Shown: positions 54,650 through 64,000 of the stretch, piece after piece
How the letters are laid out: each line of letters opens with the position of its first letter
Numbering within the stretch: the stretch's first letter is position 1
Source: Gambelia wislizenii
Taxonomy: Eukaryota > Chordata > Lepidosauria > Squamata > Crotaphytidae
Length of the DNA stretch: 64,000 nt
Direction: 5' to 3'
Assembly: GCA_030847615.1 (NCBI GenBank)
Contig: JAUMIR010000001.1
Span: forward strand, 446,702,687-446,766,686
Position numbers and translations under genes: made by a program
The notes under the pieces: generated by a model
Database searches by the model: none
What the model was told of the DNA's origin: nothing
Seen by the model: the letters and a program-made list of their open reading frames with translations, nothing else

Positions 54650-55450
54650 TCTTGGTTAAAATTTCCCTTTGATTTCTCAGATCTTGTAGAAGAGGTCTCT
54701 TGTTCCTCCATTTTTGTTGTCATCTTCTATCTCTCTGCATTGATTATTATAGTAGTTCTCTTTGTCCCTGACCATAAGTCACTGAACAGTTGCATTCAGG
54801 ATTCTGACCCAATTTCTGTCACCTTTTACTTTTGCTTGTCTGCCCTTAACTTCTTGAAGAATTTCATCTGTCATCCATTGAGGCTTTGCTTTCTTTTTGG
54901 CTGCAGTGTCTTTCTGCATTTTTCCCTCACAGTGTCCCTGGCTTCAGTCCAGAGTTCTGGCTTCCGATCAATTGGGCTTAATAGAGCAAATCAATTTTTA
55001 AACATTCTCTTTAAATTCTACAGGAATGTTCTTCAGGTTATATTTTGGCACAATGATTGATTTACTGTTCTTCTTTAGCTTTACTCTAATTTTTGATATA
55101 AGCAGTTCATCCTCTGTGCCACAATCTGTTTCTGGTTTCGTTTTTGTAGTGAGAATAGAACCTTTTCTCTTCTGCTTCTAATTATGTAGTCTATTTTATT
55201 ACTATATTGGCCATCAGGCGATGTCCTGACATACAGTCGGTTGTTGGATCGCTGAAGAATGTGTTGGCAACGAACAAACTATTGGCCTCATAAAATTCAA
55301 TCCGTCAGTCTCCTGCTTCATTTCTTGAACCTAGGCCAAATTTTCCTACAATCTTTGATTTGGTTCTTTTTTCCTACTTTTGCATTCCAATTGCCTATGA
55401 TTAACAAGTCCTGTTTTGGTGTGTGATTAATCCCTGCCTGGACACCAGCA

Positions 55451-56373
55451 CAGAATCATAGAATCATAGAATTGTAGAGTTGGAAGAGACCATGAGGGCC
55501 ATCCAGTCCAACCCACTGCCATGCAGGAAATCACGATCAAAGCATCCCTGACAGATGGCCATCCAGCCTCTGTTTAAAGACCTCCAAGGAAGGAGACCCC
55601 ACCACACTCCAAGGGAGTGTGTTCCACTGCTGAACAGCTCTTAATGTCAAAAAGTTCCTCCTCATGTTGAGGTGGAATCTCTGTTCCTGGAGCTTGCATC
55701 CACTGCTCTGTGTTCCAGTCTCTGGAGCAGCAGAAAACAAGCCTGCTCCATCCTCAACGTGACACCCCTTCAAATACTTAAATAGGGCTATCATATCGCC
55801 TCTTAACCGTCTTTTTTCCAGGCTAAACATACCCAGCTCCCTAAGTCTCTCCTCATAAGGCATGGTTTCCAGACCTTCCACCATTTTAGTTGCCCTCCTC
55901 TGGACACACTCCAATTTGTCAATATCTTTTTTGAATTGTGGTGCCCAGAACTGGACACAGTATTCTAGGTGAGGTCTGACCAAGGCCGAATAGAGCGGCA
56001 CTATTACTTCCCTTGATCTAGACACTATACTTCTATTGATGCAGCCCAAAATTGCATTGGCCTTTTTAGCTGCTGCATCACACTGTTGACTTATGTTCAA
56101 CTTGTGGTCTACTAGGACTCCTAGATCACTTTTGCATGTAGTCTCATTCAGCCAGGTCTCCCCCGTCCTATATCTATGCATTTCATTTTTCCGCCCTAAG
56201 TGAAATACCTTACATTTCTCCATAATGAATTTCATTGTGTTAGCTTTGGCCCAGCTCTCCAGTCTATCCAGGTCATTTTGAATTTTGATCCTGTCCTCCA
56301 GGATATTAGCTACTCCTCCTAATTCGGTGTCATCTGCAAATTTGATAACTATGCCCCTAATTCCGTCATCCAA
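55451..56373 (-). mobile_element. CR1 LINE, 5'-truncated, nested in BovB
   Basis: The 3' end at the left shows the CR1 hallmark: repeats of AATCATAG at about 55453-55470, then GAGTTGGAAGAGACC and GGGCCATCCAGTCCAACCC. The element is truncated in RT near 56373. BovB flanks are continuous across it. CCAGCA on the left and CCAAGCA on the right may be remnants of a short duplication; CR1 often makes none. Confidence 0.9.
55537..56373 (-). CDS. CR1 reverse transcriptase, open C-terminal part
   Basis: A 278-codon open frame with no stop, starting just before the RT active site: IKFADDTELGG (residues about 10-20), with both aspartates present. It continues with the CR1 series KCKVFHLGRKNEMHRY, KSDLGVLVDHKLNISQQCDA, AAKKANAILGCINRS, SREVIVPLYSALVRPHLEYC, VQFWAPQFKKDIDKLE and RGDMIALFKYLKG, ending NTLPWSVVGSPSLEVFKQRL with a natural stop. 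5' truncation has removed the endonuclease and RT fingers, so the protein is not functional. Its openness suggests a fairly young insertion, consistent with its nesting inside BovB. Confidence 0.88.
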   Translation of the reverse strand: MDDGIRGIVIKFADDTELGGVANILEDRIKIQNDLDRLESWAKANTMKFIMEKCKVFHLGRKNEMHRYRTGETWLNETTCKSDLGVLVDHKLNISQQCDAAAKKANAILGCINRSIVSRSREVIVPLYSALVRPHLEYCVQFWAPQFKKDIDKLECVQRRATKMVEGLETMPYEERLRELGMFSLEKRRLRGDMIALFKYLKGCHVEDGAGLFSAAPETGTQSSGCKLQEQRFHLNMRRNFLTLRAVQQWNTLPWSVVGSPSLEVFKQRLDGHLSGML

Positions 56374-56928
56374 GCATGGAATCTTTCAATTTCTTCTTCT
56401 GTCTCTCTAGCTGGAGCATAAACTTAGACTATGGCTATACTGATGGATTTTCCCTGATGTCTTATTGCAGTCAGACTTTGCATTATATCCTTTGACTGCT
56501 TTTACTACATCTCTCCTCAGTGTGATTTTCATTTTCAGAGTAAAACTTTATGTAATTATCTGACCAGAGTGTCCCATTCCTGTCCACTTTAGCTCGCTCA
56601 CCCCAAATATTGCCATATTTATATGCTGCATTGCTTATTTTACTAGGTCCTGCTTCCCGATTCATGCTTCTCACATTCCATGTTCCTATATGTGTTTTCT
56701 TTTGCCTCTTAGCATGTCAGCAGCTGAACATCCTTTCTGCTTCAGTCCAGTTGTCTTATTAGACACAGTGCTACTCATATTTGTCCTCTGCTCTACCCCA
56801 GTAGCTCACTGAACGCCTTCCAACTTGGGAGTCTTATCTTCTAGTACTATCTCTTGTTTCTCTATGGATTGTTTCATCAGAGTTTTCATGTAAAAGATAT
56901 TCAAAGGGGGTTTGCCATGCCTCCTTCT

Positions 56929-57620
56929 TGTGGGAAATGTAGCATTCTTCTTGCACCCCTGCTTAGTAAGTTTAGGAAATTCCTTGCATGCTTAAGTTCC
57001 TACCCCCCTTCTCATCTCAGGCAATCTTAGCCATTTGGAGCTAAGGGGTGACCATTGAGTCATTCATCACATGGTCTCCTAATTTAAATGTTTTATTAGT
57101 CTTTGTGCCCCTGCTTGGGGTTTTGCAGCTTCTCTTCCCTTTTCTCCCTTTCCTACCATGCATCTAACCTCCATTCACGAAGGAGATGAGCTCTTGCTTA
57201 CCTACAAACACTCCTTTTTCTGAGGAAATATGGATGTTACTGCTGTAATACTTAGAAACTTCTGATTTGATTATCCTAACCTGAACTTCCCAAGATTGGG
57301 TGAGTTTTCTACCTTGAGCTATAATCCTCTTAGTTAAGGACCTAGATTTGTTTTGAATATGTAGATTAAGATTGCTATAATTTCAGTAAACTTTCGATAT
57401 GTATTTTTAAGCAAAAGTCTTTATTATCCTTAATTTTGTTTGCTTGACTTTAATGCTGGGTGATTTAGAACACATACAAATGCAAATTGAGCTTGGTCAG
57501 TCTTCCCTAGTTTAACTCTGCTTACTTTTAAAAGAAACTTTTCTTAAGAAGGTATTCCTAAAGGGCTTGCTCTCTGGAATCTTTAATAAATGTGTAATTT
57601 TTATACTCATACACCCAACA
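56929..57620 (+). mobile_element. Solo LTR, family member B, nested in BovB
   Basis: 692 bp, starts TGTGGGAAATGTAGCATTC and ends ACTCATACACCCAACA, flanked by a perfect 5-bp duplication CTTCT (56924-56928 and 57621-57625). A polyadenylation signal AATAAA lies at 57585-57590. On the minus strand the BovB leader reads straight through the joint (GTGCAGAAGGAGGCATGGC), confirming the insertion point. This is the fullest copy of the family (see 40344 and 49484). Confidence 0.92.
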
Positions 57621-57695
57621 CTTCTGCACAGCACTGAGAAGTGTTAGCTATGGTGCCTCTGCCGTTGTCTCTTGAGACATCCTTCACCAGTGTCC

Positions 57696-58040
57696 CCCCC
57701 CCCCTGCTGCTGCCCAGTAGCTGTTCAGCACATTTAATCTGGTTCCTCAGCAAAGCCTGTCTGATATGACCCTACCAGCAGCACTGCTACCATCAGCATA
57801 GCCTCTTGCTGCACAGGAGCATGCAATTCCACTACTGTGGAAAGGCAGTGCCATGATAAGAATCCTTATAGTAGCAAAGGAAGAGGAAGGAAGGAAGGAA
57901 GGAAGGAAGGAAGGAAGGAAGGAAGGCTGGCTACCTTGAATCCCATTTTGGGAGAAAGGTGGGATATAAATTAATCAATAAACATCAAGAAGTAGGAGTG
58001 GCCTCTGACTGCATGAGATCCCTCACCTAAACAACAGCAA
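57696..58040. other. No gene; GGAA microsatellite and L2-type tail
   Basis: A (GGAA)n tract of about ten units lies at about 57885-57925 and a tail-like GGGAGAAAGGTGGGATATAA at about 57950. The rest is unassigned. Confidence 0.6.
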
Positions 58041-58049
58041 AAGCAACAT

Positions 58050-58270
58050 TGGAGACATGTAGGCCTGTGACTTCAACACTGACACTTTTATTTTTAATAA
58101 CTTCTGCCTGGTGAAGAACCCAGTGGAGTTTCAAAGCTTGCATCATGCGTTTTGCATTTTGCTTGGCCAATATAGGTATCACTTTTTTGAGGATTCGGGA
58201 TTTATTTGTATTTTTTTGCTGCATAGCCAACACAGCTACTCCTGAATGTGTTATCAAAACTGATATTTCA
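58050..58270 (-). mobile_element. Interspersed repeat, unclassified (SINE-like)
   Basis: On the minus strand: CAGGAGTAGCTGTGTTGGCT, GCAGCAAAAAAATACAAATA, then TCCTCAAAAAAGTGATACC and GAAACTCCACTGGGTTCTTC. This word order is familiar from a reptile repeat family that also seems present at 63846. The class is uncertain. Confidence 0.45.
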
Positions 58271-59485
58271 ACAAGGGTTTCCAAGTGTGTGGGAAAGTTG
58301 TTGGCAACTTAAAGAAGAGGGGTAGAGTTTGCATGTTGAGAGTATGGTTGAAAACAAGCCTTGGAAATGGAGATCACATGTGTGAGATCATATATATGTA
58401 TGTGTGCAGGGAGGAGGAATGATGAGACATGACAATGAGACAAAGGGACTGGATAAGAACAGGCAGGGAGATTGAGAGCAACTGACAGAAGTGGGAGCAA
58501 CTGGGAAGGAGGGTTAGAGTGCAAGGGAGGGAGAATCTGGGTAAAAGGAAGACAGCGTGACTGTGTCTGATCTACACTGACGAGTACCAATGTTAACTGT
58601 CACCTCTCATCTCTAAACTAAATCACACCCTGAATTGGAGGCAGCGAGCAACTGATAGTCAGCCTCAGCAAGACGACAAGTCAATCAGAGCGGAGACGCG
58701 TGGAGAGACACCAGCTTTATAGGGCTCAGTGCCTTCATTCATCCTGGGATTTACACCTGTCAGTTTCCCTGGAGGAGGGGGAAGGGAGGAGTGATGGTAC
58801 TCACTTCAGCACTGCTTAACACGGGACAACAGCAACATGCTCTCCTTCCTGAGCTATGCCCATTTCAGCACTGATCTTCTTCCCTTCACGGTCACCCTCC
58901 CCATCTCTAAAAACATACTCTATGTATATCTGACAAGGCAGGCTCTTCTGTTAGGCAGGCTGCCTCAGGAGGTAGTTCATGGAATATATGTAAGCAAATA
59001 ATAGATTATTCAGTTTAAAATCTGGGAACTCACCTGCAACAAAATGTCACAGTATGGATGGTCTGTTGAGTGTTGTTCAAGCAAGCTGTGTTTTCTTTCA
59101 CAATTCTCCATTCCATCCCCCTTCCCATTTTTTTCTCTCCTCTCAGATATACATTATGTGGCCACTAAGCATTGCTCTTTTGTGTGTGTGCGTCCCCCTT
59201 TGGTGTCCCCCCAAATATGTGTTACCCTAAGGGGTGTGGGTGCTTTAGAGTCCCACCTGTGATGCCAAACTCTCCTTTAATATTTGGGGGAATTATTAGC
59301 TCAATCGGAAGCCTGCAAGAGGAGGATAACTTTGTGGATCTTTTCACCTATGTACACCAGTACTAATTGTAAAGAGTACTCCAGTTAAAGTATTTTATTG
59401 GAACAACACAAAAATGAACTAACATACACAGCACATGTGCTTAAGAACCATACAAGGCTATAGCAGAGTAAGACAGAAAGTGAAG
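58271..59485. other. No gene; possible conserved block at 58.60-58.78 kb
   Basis: The interval 58610-58780 is repeat-free and of mixed composition, with words such as CTGTCAGTTTCCCTGGAGG. No reading frame is supported. Confidence 0.3.
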
Positions 59486-59486
59486 T

Positions 59487-59690
59487 TGAAGGCTTTCACG
59501 GCTGGCATCCATAGATTTTCCTTGATTTTTTCCCGGGCTGTGAGGCCGTGTTCTGGAAGAGTTTCTTTCTGATGTTTCGCTTGTGTCTGTGGCTGGTATC
59601 TTCAGAAGATGCCAGCCACGGATTCAGGTGAAACATCAGAAAGAAACTCTTCCAGAACACAGCTTCACAGCCTGGGGAAAAAAAAAAGAA
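59487..59690. mobile_element. Fold-back element
   Basis: The left arm CCGTGTTCTGGAAGAGTTTC, TTTCTGATGTTTCGC is mirrored by GTGAAACATCAGAAAGAAAC and TCTTCCAGAACACAGC, with the centre near TCTTCAGAAGA at about 59600. The outer words GGGCTGTGAGGC and GCTTCACAGCC are also complementary. It matches a common squamate palindromic repeat (GAAGGCTTTCACGGC at the outer left end). Confidence 0.8.
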
Positions 59691-62600
59691 AATCTAAGGG
59701 AGAAAGCTTAGATAGAGGGAGAGATTCGGGAATATAGGGTAATAGTTACCAGTCTTGAAGAGAAGAGTTCCGTGCAGTGAAGCTACTCAGACAGGTGTCT
59801 GAGGGTGGCATAGGAGGTTCTGATCCGGGGCAGGCAAAGAAAGAGAGTGGCTGTGTCTGTACACTGTGGAACACTTTACTAGTGTTAGGGGACTAATAAT
59901 TTGCACCCTATATCATATCCTAAAGGCGTACTCAGATTATGACACAGCCTGGATGGCTTTTCCATGGGATAGACAAAGGGGATTGAAGCTCAACTGGTTG
60001 CTTTAATTATTGGGAGATAGAAACTGATGAGTTTGTGACAACCTTGCAAGGTTGAACAGGAGAGGGGTATGGAAAAATTTCTATAGGAATAGGTTAAGGA
60101 GCAGCTTGATTAAATCATTGCTGAAATGCCCAGGATTGGAAAAAAGGATCAGCACACACCTCCTTAACAACTGTGTTTGTTAAGGGACTTCCTGCATAAT
60201 CCTAACTTGGGTTTTCTTACCATTATATTTTTAGACACATCCCAGGTCACTATGACCTCCAACTGACCTTTGCTTTGTCTCAGTCAACCTAACCCTGAAA
60301 AGTGTCCAATATTTCCAGTTATGAGATACCGTGGGGAGTGGGTAGTAAGGCATACCAACAGATGTTTTCTATTTCTGCTAGTTTCAGTAGTTCCTCATGT
60401 ATGTTTGAATCTGCTTTTGTTGTGAGGAATCTATTTTGGCTAACTCAGTCACTGACCTCTCTATTTGCATATATAAGTGATAGTCATTTTAATTTTGCCA
60501 TCATAAAAATCTGCTATTTTAATGACTACGATAGGCTGGTAAATTGCTGGGACCCTTTCTGCTTTCAAAGATTAAAAGGCAGTAAGAGGAACCACCAAAA
60601 GTGGTTCCAAAATCTGTATTACTGTAATACCTTTAACAGAATGGTGTTAATGTTGGGGGAAGGGGTTGAAGAGACCTCTAGATCTCTTCATCAGGCAAGG
60701 TGTTTAAAACAGTAGGAGTGGGGTGATATGGCGAGAGATGGGGTTTATTTGTTTTTGAAGTCATGGTGCATGATCCGAGCCTTGTCCTGAGATAGGGTGG
60801 GGTAGGAGAGTTGTGAAGACATTCAAGCAAGGTTCTAGCAGGTGATGTGATGGTTTTAGGTTTATCCTGGAGATGCTTCTTGGAAGACTGGGAGCAAGGA
60901 AGAAAGAAGAGTTTGATTCCCCATTTTTGAAAATTTAAAATCAAGGTCATACTCAGAAAAAAAAAAAAAAGATCTTGTGTCTTCATTTACTGGTCAAAAG
61001 AGACTGGCAGAAACTTCCAAAGCCTGATTGGCTCCAAAACATGATGGGCCAAAAACAAAAACTGCAAAGAATGATTCTGTCACACTGATTTCAAGTATTG
61101 GTAAATCTGAAGTCTGTAGATATCTTCAGTTTCTTTACAGAGAAATACAAGAGTTGTAGGAGACATAGAATACGATTTACTAGGAAGCTCTGGAGATTTT
61201 CCCCGAAGGGCTTTTTCTAGTTCCAGTCTATGAAAACAGAACCTGGCCCATTCCAGGCTGGTGCTCACATGGAAACAATGAAGAAGGCTGCTGCTTCCCA
61301 GCAGACCACATAGGACTCTTCTGTGTCATCACTATAACCACACAGCTGCCTGGGGCCATTGGTATTTATTAGAAGAGAGAAATCAAGGCCAGGCTGAAAA
61401 GCAACCACTACCACCCCAAATTCCCACAGTTACAAATCCTCTCCCTTTTTAAAGGCACCCCCAGATCAAGACACTCCCTGTTGGCTAAATCTTGGGTACC
61501 AAAGCTGGTGTTACAAGCTTTGAACAGCTTGATCTCTTAATCCAGCTGTGCTCATTCATTTGAAACTGAAAGCAGCTCCTTTTTATGTCCACAGCTTCTC
61601 GGCATTAAGTTCTCTTTGATGTAATTCTCGCTTCCGATGCTCTTTCCCTTCATGGGGAAGATTAGTGTGAAATTGGCCTGCTTCTCCAGAGACTGCCGTG
61701 TTAAGCCTCGAATACTTGATGCTTATTGGAAATCTTTAACCAAAGTGGGCAGTTGGTGGGGGAGCTGAAAGGACTTTGCCTCATGTCTGGACTTCATGCT
61801 ACTTGATGAAGTGCGGCAAAAGGAAACTAGGAGTAGTGATGCTGAAAAACTAGCTTTTAATCACACTTCCAAGTAAGATCCAATGCAATCCTGCAAAGAT
61901 ACACATACTGACTACCCTACAAAACAGTTAAATATCCAAAGGTACTTATTCCCAACAGTTGTCAGACTGTGGCCCATAAACTGTAGAATTCCCTCCCCTT
62001 TAAGATTCTTCTTTCTACAGTGTAATCTGGACGACTGTTTGCCAGACAGTTGCACTTTGGTTCTTTCTGTGTTGTCCTATGTTGGAAATTGGGAGAGAGA
62101 AATGGAGTCTAATTGCAGTTCCAGTTTATCCAGTCTAGCAAAGCATTAGAAAGGAGTTCCCAAATTTCTGTACATTTAATTAAAAGCTTCCTATTAGCAA
62201 CTTGTTTCATTGCTTCCTGTTTGGTGCATCATGGAGATTAGTGAAGAATTGCCACCTAATTACCCTGTGTTTCTTGAGTAGGCAAGACTTTAATTACCAG
62301 TTTGTGTAAAAAAAAAATGGCATAATACTAACATTTTAATATAAAAATGACAAGGGAAAACCAGTGAAGGAAAACCAGTAATTAGACCTTAACCCTACTG
62401 TAGTCCCAACTGGACTAGATTTACTGAATCATTTACTGAATGCTGAGTCAACACTGATATAAATCCCACTGATTCTGTATGTCCACTCTAGTTGGAATTG
62501 CCAAAGTATTCAGGCTCATAAGGCTCCATTACAGCAATGGAAAATGAAAGCTGATTTAAGGAGTAATTTACTATTCTCCTAGGTACACAGAAAAGGAAGC

Positions 62601-63565
62601 AATTAAAAAAAAAAAAGACCAAACCTGTAGGAAGAAAAGTTTTGATTAAAAGTGCAGAGATCTCGGTTGTACAGAATTTATTTTGGAGTAAACATTATAG
62701 CAGAATCTTGGCCGTGAAGAAGGGATTGCAGGATGATCCAGTATATTATATGACAGTGCTATATTAAACACTGTGTAATATACCATTTTAATTCTACTTC
62801 AGCTGATTGAATAAAAGTTGTACTTATGGACCCTCGCATGAAAGTAGTTCCAGTTAGGTTAGAACATTCCCTTCTTCTTGAAGGGGAGTCGGCACCTACT
62901 TATTTTGGGGGGTGGCCTGCAGTCTAGCAGAGGGGACACCTCACTCTAAAATGGTGGAGGTGGAACTCCCTTTGTAATAGTTATTTCACTGCACCACGCA
63001 AGCTCTAACAGTAGTTCTTATTTTCCCTTTCCAATTATTGGGTCTAGCTTTAAACTGTTTTCTAATCAGTATTCCTTTTCATTTTTAAATTATTAACCAA
63101 TATGGGAACTGTTACAGTTGAAATGCAATACAAAAATACTTATAATACATAAATAATTCAAATTTCAATGGGAGTGACAAGATTTCCAGTTCACTGGTGG
63201 TCCACCAACCAATCAGGGCTGCCAGCTGCTCCACCCTCAGTCCCTGCCATGGAAGAAGAAAAATGAAATGAAGAACATGGCTGTGGCAGGTCTAGGGACT
63301 CACACATGCCAAGAGAGAAGGGGGTGGAGGCACCATGGATCCTGGCTATTTTTGGAATGCCTACTGATGTACAAACACTGTGGAATGAGGGAGCAGGAAG
63401 ACAATGTGTGCTGTGGCACAGTTTATTTTATGCCCCGACCAGGCCCCTGGAATGGTTTTTAAGTTGGGTGGTGGTGGTTCAAAAATGGTAGGGTGGTTAT
63501 TTATTTTGCTTACTTCTAGGTACTTGCAGAGGGAGGGCAAATTACATTTCCCATCCATTATCATT
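59691..63565. other. Long repeat-poor interval, no gene seen
   Basis: The longest stretch of the window without a recognised repeat. A run of A lies at about 60957-60971. The blocks 61560-61750 and 62150-62290 are balanced, repeat-free and read like candidate conserved non-coding sequence (for example GTTCTCTTTGATGTAATTC; TACATTTAATTAAAAGCTTC). ORFs such as 60302-60715 have no domain. No splice-supported exon was found. Confidence 0.4.
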
Positions 63566-63571
63566 GAGAGA

Positions 63572-63838
63572 ACAGGTTGCTTACCTTCAACTGTGACTCC
63601 TTGAGTGGTCATAATTAAGGATATTCTTCATCATGGTCTCTGTGACTCACACAAATGGATTATCTGCACCTGCACAGTATATCTCTCGGATCCTTCTGGA
63701 GCTATACTATATGCGTTTTGGCAGCAGCCCCTCCTACCTCTTGCATGCCTATCAAGCACACTTCCCACCTAAACCCTCAGTTCCCTGGATGCTGAAGCAG
63801 TAGCCCAAGAGTTAAGGAGAAGCAGGACACGACAGTGG
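63572..63838 (+). mobile_element. Second DIRS-type terminal repeat, diverged, truncated
   Basis: Starts ACAGGTTGCTTACCTTCAAC, the complement of the right outer end of the DIRS at 12603, then CTTGAGTGGTCA, CATGGTCTCTGTGACTCACA, GTTATC/GGATTATCTGCACC, TGCGTTTTGGCAGCAGCCCC and TTCCCACCTAAACCCTCAGT, all in the same order as 6341-6562. Divergence is high, so it represents a different subfamily. No Gag follows; another repeat begins at about 63846. Confidence 0.8.
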
Positions 63839-63845
63839 GAGGATT

Positions 63846-63930
63846 AACTCAAAGACATAGCCATGTTAGTCTGGAATATTAGTAAACAAGGGGATCTTGT
63901 AGCACCTTTGAGACTAACAGAGAAAAGCCC
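63846..63930 (+). mobile_element. Interspersed repeat fragment, unclassified
   Basis: ATAGCCATGTTAGTCTGGAA, AAGGGGATCTTGTAGCACCT and TTGAGACTAACAGAG form a repeat common in reptile genomes; possibly the same broad family as 58050-58270. Confidence 0.5.
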
Positions 63931-63981
63931 TTACTGAAATCAAGATACACTACATCCACAGCATTCCCTTCATCTACCAAG

Positions 63982-64000
63982 TTTCTCTCTCTCTCTCTCT
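63982..64000. repeat. (CT)n microsatellite, cut by the window edge
   Basis: At least nine CT units run to the last base of the window. Confidence 0.9.

Larger units (their letters stand above)
54650..56924 (-). pseudogene. BovB endonuclease and linker, split by CR1
   Basis: The 5' part (56374-56924) encodes, after the leader, GTWNVRSMNREAGPSKIS-like sequence typical of the BovB endonuclease start. After the CR1 it resumes near 55448 with KQDLLIIGNWNAKVGKK (about 55372-55415), where the catalytic motif normally reads GDWNAKVG, so Asp is replaced by Asn. The remaining endonuclease and the linker to RT follow with stops to about 54650. Confidence 0.78.
52755..57695 (-). mobile_element. BovB (RTE) LINE, near full length, with three nested insertions
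   Basis: An antisense BovB whose 3' end (CATAGGGTGCCATAAGTCCA on the minus strand) lies at about 52755-52800 and whose 5' part reaches at least 57690. The LINE is split by a hAT-like MITE (53272-53486), a CR1 (55451-about 56373) and a solo LTR (56929-57620). Removing these by eye leaves collinear endonuclease and RT. BovB is common in squamates and is known for horizontal transfer between reptiles and mammals. The 3' end is shared with the Sauria SINE tails here. Confidence 0.88.

Noticed and set aside
60302..60715. A 137-codon gene
   Set aside because: Overlaps an antisense frame, lacks any domain, and has no exon-like borders.

Overview
The window looks like intergenic or intronic DNA of a squamate reptile (lizard or snake). 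No host protein-coding gene, rRNA gene or functional tRNA gene can be supported. The assignment rests on the combination of repeats: BovB (RTE) LINEs, tRNA-derived SINEs with BovB-like ACA-rich tails (Sauria/ACA type), 5S-rRNA-derived SINEs with the same tail, CR1 and L2 LINEs with reptile-type 3' ends, an R4-like LINE remnant and a DIRS retrotransposon. This is recognition from memory of the families; no database was searched. The species cannot be named.

Layout. 1-6.3 kb: SINEs (two 5S-derived, one Sauria), a 5'-truncated APE-type LINE (2.96-3.82 kb) and a CR1/L3-like fragment. 6.34-12.60 kb: a structurally complete DIRS-type tyrosine-recombinase retrotransposon with inverted terminal repeats, an internal complementary region that repeats both outer ends, a 765-codon Gag, RT-RNase H and a tyrosine recombinase. 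Gag is open. The pol and recombinase reading frames carry three TGA codons that look like decayed CGA and one apparent frameshift. 14-25 kb: two copies of a ~500-bp unclassified repeat, an L2 3' end, a BovB 3' end with a nested insertion, a 331-bp fold-back element, a hAT-like fold-back element and a pogo/Tigger-like MITE. 25.5-28.8 kb: a long, dead copy of the same LINE family as at 3 kb. Its RT metal-binding aspartates are replaced by alanines in a GCT run and most of its endonuclease is deleted. 29-39 kb: CR1, R4-like, pogo-like and Sauria SINE fragments. 40-50 kb: two solo LTRs of one family, a second 331-bp fold-back copy and another pogo-like MITE. 52.75-57.7 kb: an antisense BovB LINE that has taken three separate insertions: a hAT-like MITE, a CR1, and a third solo LTR with a perfect 5-bp target duplication. 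The window ends at a second, diverged DIRS terminal repeat (63.57 kb) and a CT microsatellite.

How it works together. The autonomous LINEs (BovB, CR1, L2, the APE LINE) and DIRS would supply enzymes; the SINEs share 3' tails with BovB and so are likely its passengers. The MITEs depend on DNA transposases not encoded here. Nearly every coding copy is broken. The main interest is the DIRS anatomy, including a pol frame with no AUG of its own, the solo-LTR family with exact boundaries, the equal-length fold-back pair and the nested BovB, which gives a relative time order of the families.
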